The notes below the pieces were generated by a model. That model was not told the DNA's origin. It did not search any database and saw nothing but the letters and a program-made list of their open reading frames with translations. Of a stretch of 64,000 nt of DNA, positions 59,619 through 64,000 are shown one piece after another. Source of the stretch: an uncultured Collinsella sp. (GTDB lineage Bacteria > Actinomycetota > Coriobacteriia > Coriobacteriales > Coriobacteriaceae); contig UQLD01000012.1 of assembly GCA_900541855.1 (NCBI GenBank), positions 1 to 64,000 on the forward strand, written 5' to 3'. How positions within the stretch are numbered: position 1 is the first letter of the stretch; each line of letters starts with the position of its first letter. The position numbers were made by a program, and so were the translations under genes.

Positions 59619-60780
59619 CCGTCCGGTTCGGGTCCTATATATTGCTAGAGGGATAAGCGAAATAGGCAATTGGTGTGCGAATATTGCTTTGCCAATGCTG
59701 ATTTACGAGGTAACTCACGATGTTTCTGCAACTGCTTTGATGGTCTGCTGCAGATTTGCCCCCTCTCTGTTTTCAGTTGCGCTCGCGCAGCTGCCTCAGA
59801 AGATGGGTATCGGGACACTGCAGGCCATGAGATTCGCAGACTTAATTCGCGCGGGATTATTCGTTTGCTATATTTTTGTTGATAGTAAATGGAGTATGTT
59901 TGCTATTACGTGCGCGGTATCGCTTTGCCGAACGGTTGAAATGCCCTGCTTTTACTCGTTGTTAAGAGCCAATACGAATAGTATCAATCGCGACGTAATT
60001 AATAATTCGTTTGGGTTTCTGCAGAATTTGATGATGGTTCTGGGGCCAGTTGCCGGCGGTTTTGTTGTCGCTCAATTTGGGGCGGAGGCTGTTCTTGCAT
60101 TAGACGCGCTTTCTTTTGCCGCGTCGTTCTGGTTGCTGCGAGATGTTCCGTCGGTTATCGAGGTTAATGATAAAGAGGGGATAAGCAAAAATGAAAAAAA
60201 CAGGACTGCATTTAGTGATCTTAGCGCGAAGCACTTGGCAATTGGTTTCCTATTAATCGATATTTCTAGTGGTGTGGCATTCGGCTCTCTGAATTCTCTT
60301 TTGCCAGCTATTGCGCAATTGCAATTTGACTCGTCATCGATACAATACGGATTCCTTCAGAGTAGTCTTACAATCGGACTGTTGTTCGGAAATACAATAT
60401 ATGGTCGTTTAATTAGTGGTTCCGATTGCGTTAAATCATATTGTTTTGTGACGTATCTTGCGCTCGGTGCGTATCTGGCGTTTGGCTATCGCTATGCGTC
60501 TGGGATATCGTTTATTTTCCTTTTTATCGTCGGTGCCGGAAACGCCATTCAAGATGTGCTTCTCATAACATCGCTGCAGGATTTGGCGAGAGACGAATCT
60601 GAATCGATAAGCCTGTTTTCAATTAGGGAGTCTTTGCAATCGGTTGCTGTTGTTATTTCAACACTCCTTGTTTCGCTGTTCACGAGCATCGCGATGTTCT
60701 CAATTCTCGTTACAGGACTTGGTGTATTTTCAATTATGATGGTAGTTGTGTTTCAATTGAATTATTTGCGAAAGATGTGA
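59596..60780 (+). CDS. MFS transporter, probable exporter of the peptide locus
   Basis: A 394-residue major-facilitator protein with about 12 hydrophobic segments. It begins RPVRVLYIARGISEIGNWC, like the MFS_3/enterobactin-exporter type, with VAGGFVVAQFGAEAVLALDA in the middle. It follows a DUF2087 gene and ends seven bases before the radical-SAM gene. This order suits export of the modified peptide or self-protection, but the cargo is inferred. GTG at 59593 is an alternative start; GAGG lies upstream of both. Confidence 0.8.
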   Translation: MFTVLRASRPVRVLYIARGISEIGNWCANIALPMLIYEVTHDVSATALMVCCRFAPSLFSVALAQLPQKMGIGTLQAMRFADLIRAGLFVCYIFVDSKWSMFAITCAVSLCRTVEMPCFYSLLRANTNSINRDVINNSFGFLQNLMMVLGPVAGGFVVAQFGAEAVLALDALSFAASFWLLRDVPSVIEVNDKEGISKNEKNRTAFSDLSAKHLAIGFLLIDISSGVAFGSLNSLLPAIAQLQFDSSSIQYGFLQSSLTIGLLFGNTIYGRLISGSDCVKSYCFVTYLALGAYLAFGYRYASGISFIFLFIVGAGNAIQDVLLITSLQDLARDESESISLFSIRESLQSVAVVISTLLVSLFTSIAMFSILVTGLGVFSIMMVVVFQLNYLRKM

Positions 60781-60787
60781 CGTTGAT

Positions 60788-61702
60788 ATGCCTAAAACGC
60801 TTTTAGTATTTCCCCCAGGATGGAGTCCAGTGGGGCCGTATCTTGCCTTGCCTGTTTTGAAGTCATATCTTCAAGAGGTTGAACAATACAAAGTTGACAT
60901 TGTTGACTTAAACGTGGAATTTTACGATGACCTCCTATCTTTTAGACATGTCGAAGAGTGCTGTAAAAGGTATCGGGAATCAAAGGATTCGTTTAGTTCG
61001 AATGTTCAATTAACAATCGAGTTGATACAAAAGTCAGCACTTAATGTTGACGAGGCAAAAGATATTTTCAGATCGAAGAGATACTTTAATCTAAAAGAAA
61101 GACAATATGCTGAAAACATTTTTAGAAATGCACTCTATATCATAAATCACGTCTCATATGGAGTTAAATACACGTTCAACTCCATAGATCTGCCCTATGA
61201 TTATTATTCGACACCAGAAATAATGAAATCGCTTGCGGATACCTTGCATAATCCGTTTATTTCCTTCTATGAAACTGCCTTTCTTAAGCGTATTCAGAGG
61301 GAAAAAATCGAGTTTATTGGGATTTCGGTGAGCGGCTGTTTCCAATTGATTTCTGCAGTTACGTTAGCGAAACTGATTAAAGAAGAATGTCCATCTGTTA
61401 AACACGTCTCATTGGGCGGCAATTACATTACTCGTTTAGCAGATGACTGCATGAAAGAATGGCATCCCTTTTTTGAATACATTGATTCGATAATGATGTA
61501 TGACGGCGAAGAGCCGCTTGCACGTCTTCTTGAGGCTCTTGACTCTGGTGATGACAATCTCGACTGTGTTCCAAACCTTTGCCATGCTAAAGGTGGAAAG
61601 ATATATAAAAACCATCGGATTGAGCAAACATTTATCAACGATACAGTTCCCGATTTCGATGGCTTCGCCCTTTCTAAATACTTCATGCTACTTCATGCCT
61701 GA
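60788..61702 (+). CDS. B12-binding-like N-terminal part of a split radical-SAM enzyme
   Basis: A 304-residue product. PKTLLVFPPGWSPVGPYLAL at the start and FIGISVSGCFQLISAVTLAK, VKHVSLGGNYITRLADDC and IMMYDGEEPLARLLEAL are the pattern of the cobalamin-binding-like domain that precedes radical-SAM domains. It ends FALSKYF MLLHA, where intact relatives continue YFMPEL into the radical-SAM core. That continuation exists in the next frame: a 10-bp tandem duplication (61679-61698) shifts the frame. Either the gene is broken or two separate, coupled subunits are made. Confidence 0.75.
   Translation: MPKTLLVFPPGWSPVGPYLALPVLKSYLQEVEQYKVDIVDLNVEFYDDLLSFRHVEECCKRYRESKDSFSSNVQLTIELIQKSALNVDEAKDIFRSKRYFNLKERQYAENIFRNALYIINHVSYGVKYTFNSIDLPYDYYSTPEIMKSLADTLHNPFISFYETAFLKRIQREKIEFIGISVSGCFQLISAVTLAKLIKEECPSVKHVSLGGNYITRLADDCMKEWHPFFEYIDSIMMYDGEEPLARLLEALDSGDDNLDCVPNLCHAKGGKIYKNHRIEQTFINDTVPDFDGFALSKYFMLLHA
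61679..61698 (+). repeat. Tandem 10-bp duplication causing a frameshift
   Basis: TACTTCATGC is present twice in direct succession (61679-61688 and 61689-61698). Removing one copy restores KYFMPEL and one open frame from 60788 to 63119 (773 residues). The duplication also creates an ATG at 61695 that overlaps the new TGA stop at 61700. Confidence 0.92.
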
Positions 61703-63119
61703 GTTAATATTGCCGGTTTATTCCTCTAGGCAGTGTTTTAATCATTGCGCCTTCTGCACCATTCCCGGTGCTACCGGTGGTTGTTACCGAAAGATGCCTA
61801 TATCGAGAGTATTTGAAATAATGTGTCGGTTAAATGAAAAATACGGCACGAGAGTTTTCTCTTTTGTGGATGAAACATTCGAAGGCAAAAGAATGGAGCA
61901 ACTCGCGGATGAAATAAACGCATCGGGAAAAACGTTTTTCTGGCATGGAGAAACGAGGTTCTCTCCAACCCTAAGTACAGACGTTTTCAACAAGATATAC
62001 CAAAGTGGATGTAGGCAGATTCAGTTTGGCCTCGAGTCATACAACCAAAGAGTTCTTGATCTAATGAAGAAGAACACGAGAGTTGATTGGATTGATCGCA
62101 ATATCCATGATTGTCTCAATGCGGGTATTCCTGTTCATCTATTCTTTATGATTGGCTTTCCGACCGAAACTAAAGAAGAGGCTCTGAACACCTTAGCTTA
62201 TACAGAGAATGTTTTGAATTATTCAAAACAGGTATGTGGTGTTCCATATTCCACGAGAGGATTTACGAATTTTGGTCTCGTTATGGGGTCGGATGTTTGG
62301 AATCATCCCGATAAGTATGGTGTCTCTGTAATGCCGAAGTCCCAATATGAGGATTTGCGCCTCGAAGTGGATTGTGTTTCAGGCACTGGTTTAACTTTAA
62401 ATGAAGCAAAATCCTTATCTGATGAGCATCATATTGATTTTTATATGCAAGAAGTCATAAACGGTAGCGACACAATTGACTTGCCCCAGCGGCTTCATAT
62501 TTCAGAGGTGACCTGGATCCTAGATTCTATTCACGCTGTCAGGTATAAGGGACATTTGACCAAAGTAAAGCGACGGCTGACTAGTCTAAATCCAGCTGAT
62601 CGAATCTGGCTGGATTCCAAGACCTCTGTCGTGCTCGTTGAGCCATTTGCCTACTTCTATAATTCTGAATACCATCATGTCTATGCTGTTTCCCAGTTGG
62701 TATACCTTAAGTTGGCCCGTTTATTGGAGGCCGATTGTAGCATTTCTCTTATCCTTGATCAGGGCGATCTCGAGCTGACAAGGGCGATAGAAGAACTGTT
62801 GCATTATGGATTGCTGAATACAAATATCGATGCCGATTATGTAATGCACGATAATGGTTTTCAATTGGTTAAAAGTTCGTTTGTGAAAGAAGTCGGACGC
62901 TCAAAAGAGGGGTTAAGAGTACTGCTGAGTTGTGCCACCCATAGAATGTGTGCGGTTAATGATTTTTCGTTCGCTTTGCTTTCGTTGTTTGAAAAGCCGA
63001 TTACTAAGAACGAGGTGCGCGACATTTTGAAAAAAGAGGGACTATCGGCAAGCGAGGAGCAATTAAACAAGTTGGTTGATAATTGCATGAAAGCAGATAT
63101 ACTACAATTGATTAGATAG
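61695..63119 (+). CDS. Radical-SAM core and C-terminal part of the split enzyme
   Basis: A 474-residue product if started at ATG 61695. The [4Fe-4S] motif CFNHCAFC is at residues about 15-22, followed by VFSFVDETFEGKRM, FQFGLESYNQRVLDLMKK split over 110-130 and HLFFMIGFPTETKEEA. The C-terminal 150 residues hold two similar small helical/winged regions (YAVSQLVYLKLARLLEADCS and AVNDFSFALLSLFEKPITKN) that resemble PqqD-type RiPP recognition elements. No ribosome site precedes 61695, so translation would depend on coupling to the upstream frame. The gene ends 13 bases before the peptide gene. Confidence 0.75.
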   Translation: MPELILPVYSSRQCFNHCAFCTIPGATGGCYRKMPISRVFEIMCRLNEKYGTRVFSFVDETFEGKRMEQLADEINASGKTFFWHGETRFSPTLSTDVFNKIYQSGCRQIQFGLESYNQRVLDLMKKNTRVDWIDRNIHDCLNAGIPVHLFFMIGFPTETKEEALNTLAYTENVLNYSKQVCGVPYSTRGFTNFGLVMGSDVWNHPDKYGVSVMPKSQYEDLRLEVDCVSGTGLTLNEAKSLSDEHHIDFYMQEVINGSDTIDLPQRLHISEVTWILDSIHAVRYKGHLTKVKRRLTSLNPADRIWLDSKTSVVLVEPFAYFYNSEYHHVYAVSQLVYLKLARLLEADCSISLILDQGDLELTRAIEELLHYGLLNTNIDADYVMHDNGFQLVKSSFVKEVGRSKEGLRVLLSCATHRMCAVNDFSFALLSLFEKPITKNEVRDILKKEGLSASEEQLNKLVDNCMKADILQLIR

Positions 63120-63132
63120 AGGAGGTTTCTGC

Positions 63133-63243
63133 ATGGACGTTATTAACAAAGATCTCTTGGAGCAGCTGAAAGAGTTTCAGGAAGAGGGCGTCGTGGTAGA
63201 AGTGTTCGACTTTGAGGACTACATGGATAAATTCTGCCATTAG
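63133..63243 (+). CDS. 36-residue acidic peptide, candidate RiPP precursor
   Basis: ATG at 63133 follows GAGGAGG with an ideal spacer, 13 bases after the radical-SAM stop. The product starts MDVINKDLLEQLKEFQEEG, an amphipathic leader-like helix, then VVVEVFDFEDYMDKFCH, a C-terminal part with two Phe-flanked acidic residues, Tyr, Lys and one Cys that could be the modified core. A terminator follows 25 bases later. The assignment rests on size, position and neighbours; no family is recognised. Confidence 0.65.
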   Translation: MDVINKDLLEQLKEFQEEGVVVEVFDFEDYMDKFCH

Positions 63244-63267
63244 TTTCGGAATTTACTCGCCTCGCTT

Positions 63268-63304
63268 AAAGGAGAAGTCGATTATCGATTTCTCCTTTTT
63301 TAAT
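63268..63304 (+). terminator. Terminator of the peptide locus
   Basis: AAAGGAGAAGTCGAT pairs with ATCGATTTCTCCTTT (one G-U), followed by TTTAATT. It separates the AT-rich locus from the NAD synthetase gene. Confidence 0.9.
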
Positions 63305-63431
63305 TAAAGATATTTTTGAACTACATGCTCTTAGCACAGGTTGGCCTCTCAGTAAACTGGGAGGTTGCTTTGGCTAGTTAGAGATATGTGAACGTCCGTT
63401 AGACTGAATCTCAGGGTAGAAGGGGCCTCCA

Positions 63432-64000
63432 GTGTCCAGATCAACAAGGCAATGCTGCGTTTCGGCTAATAAGAACGATGGCTTTTTGCGTGTGGCGGCG
63501 GCGTCGCCGCAGATTCGCGTGGCCGATGTCGAGGGCAATGCCGAGGTTGCGTTGGCGGCTGTTCGCGCGGCTGTCGAGCGCGGCGTTCGTGCTCTGGTGC
63601 TGCCCGAGCTTAACCTGACCGGTTATACCGCGGCCGATCTGTTCCATAACCGCACATTACTGCATGCCTGCGAGACCGCACTGGCACATATTCTCGATGA
63701 AACCCGCGAGTTGCCGATTGTCTTTACCATCGGCCTTCCCGTGGCGGTGGCCGAGAATATCTACAACTGCGCCGCCGTGTGCTGCGCGGGCGAGCTTTTG
63801 GGCCTTACGGCCAAGAAGTATCTGCCCAACTATGGTGAGTTCTATGAGCGCCGTTGGTTTGCTCCGGCGCCTGCGGATCCCGTGTGGGTTGAATTTGCCG
63901 GTCAGGGTCCGGTTCCGCTGGGTTCGGGGCTTGTCTACCGTTGCTGTGATGAGGGCGTCGAGGACCTGGTGTTGGGCGTTGAGGTTTGCGAGGACCTGTG
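63432..64000 (+). CDS. nadE: Glutamine-dependent NAD(+) synthetase, 5' part
   Basis: The frame is open to the window edge. The visible 189 residues are the nitrilase-type amidase domain: VAAASPQIRVADVEGNAEVA, LVLPELNLTGYTAADLF with the catalytic Glu, and LTAKKYLPNYGEFYERRWF with the catalytic Lys; the Cys region begins in GVEVCEDL at the end. The enzyme forms NAD from deamido-NAD using glutamine. The start is taken as GTG 63432 after AAGGGG. An ATG at 63478 is in another frame. GC content returns to the chromosomal level here. Confidence 0.93.
   Translation, partial: MSRSTRQCCVSANKNDGFLRVAAASPQIRVADVEGNAEVALAAVRAAVERGVRALVLPELNLTGYTAADLFHNRTLLHACETALAHILDETRELPIVFTIGLPVAVAENIYNCAAVCCAGELLGLTAKKYLPNYGEFYERRWFAPAPADPVWVEFAGQGPVPLGSGLVYRCCDEGVEDLVLGVEVCEDL

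Noticed and set aside
63478..63700. ATG at 63478 as the NAD synthetase start
   Set aside because: It is out of frame with the conserved nitrilase-domain sequence; GTG at 63432 is in frame and has AAGGGG upstream.

Overview
The window looks like the chromosome of a high-GC, obligately anaerobic gut actinobacterium of the class Coriobacteriia, most likely Collinsella or a close relative. This is inferred from gene content and style, not from a marker gene: an oxygen-sensitive class III ribonucleotide reductase (nrdD/nrdG) behind an NrdR box, a DUF3793 protein beside a flavodoxin, many glycyl-radical and radical-SAM type functions, strong GGAGG ribosome sites with frequent GTG/TTG starts, and G/C-ending codons through the core genes.

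Layout. 1-3900: 3' end of a tRNA-Val(GAC), then nrdD and nrdG, separated by two large intergenic hairpin elements. 3950-5630: a short folate operon (folE, an HD-domain gene, folB). 5635-12111: housekeeping genes, including an M19 dipeptidase, an SlyD-like isomerase next to an orphan UreE-like protein, a Fur/PerR-type regulator, acylphosphatase and RNase H. 12175-14697: a LysR regulator divergent from metY, whose leader holds a structured RNA with a tiny Cys-containing reading frame. 15010-20850: secreted and redox proteins, two GFO/IDH/MocA dehydrogenases and endonuclease IV, with two related hairpin elements placed directly before gene starts. 20995-24098: a polar amino-acid ABC transporter. 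24216-25943: flavodoxin and DUF3793 behind a DtxR-like site, then a heavy-metal-associated protein. 26216-31437: a large wall-anchored beta-propeller-like protein, and an SOS-type Y-family polymerase with a YolD partner behind two LexA-like boxes. 31637-33331: pgi.

Accessory regions. 33473-36341 is a three-gene unit on the minus strand: a hypothetical protein, a ClpP-type protease and a VirD4/TraG-type ATPase, with no relaxase or secretion channel. 38548-49935 is a GntR-led, eleven-step catabolic cluster built on an frlB/frlC/frlD-like core (fructosamine or Amadori-product chemistry), extended with a YfcC-type carrier, two amidohydrolases, a second PfkB kinase, YjbQ, BtpA/SgcQ and an FGGY kinase. 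50017-54625 returns to core functions: TatD, TcdA, an sdpRI-like pair and EttA.

54700-56400 and 58950-63300 are visibly more AT-rich than their surroundings and look acquired. The first encodes a Tat-type secreted papain-like protease and an overlapping lipoprotein. The second encodes a small conserved protein, a DUF2087 regulator, an MFS transporter, a B12-binding/radical-SAM enzyme with a C-terminal PqqD-like region, and a 36-residue acidic peptide with its own strong ribosome site. I read the second as an undescribed RiPP (ribosomally made, modified peptide) locus. Its radical-SAM gene is interrupted by a tandem 10-bp duplication that splits it into two overlapping frames. The window ends inside a glutamine-dependent NAD synthetase gene.
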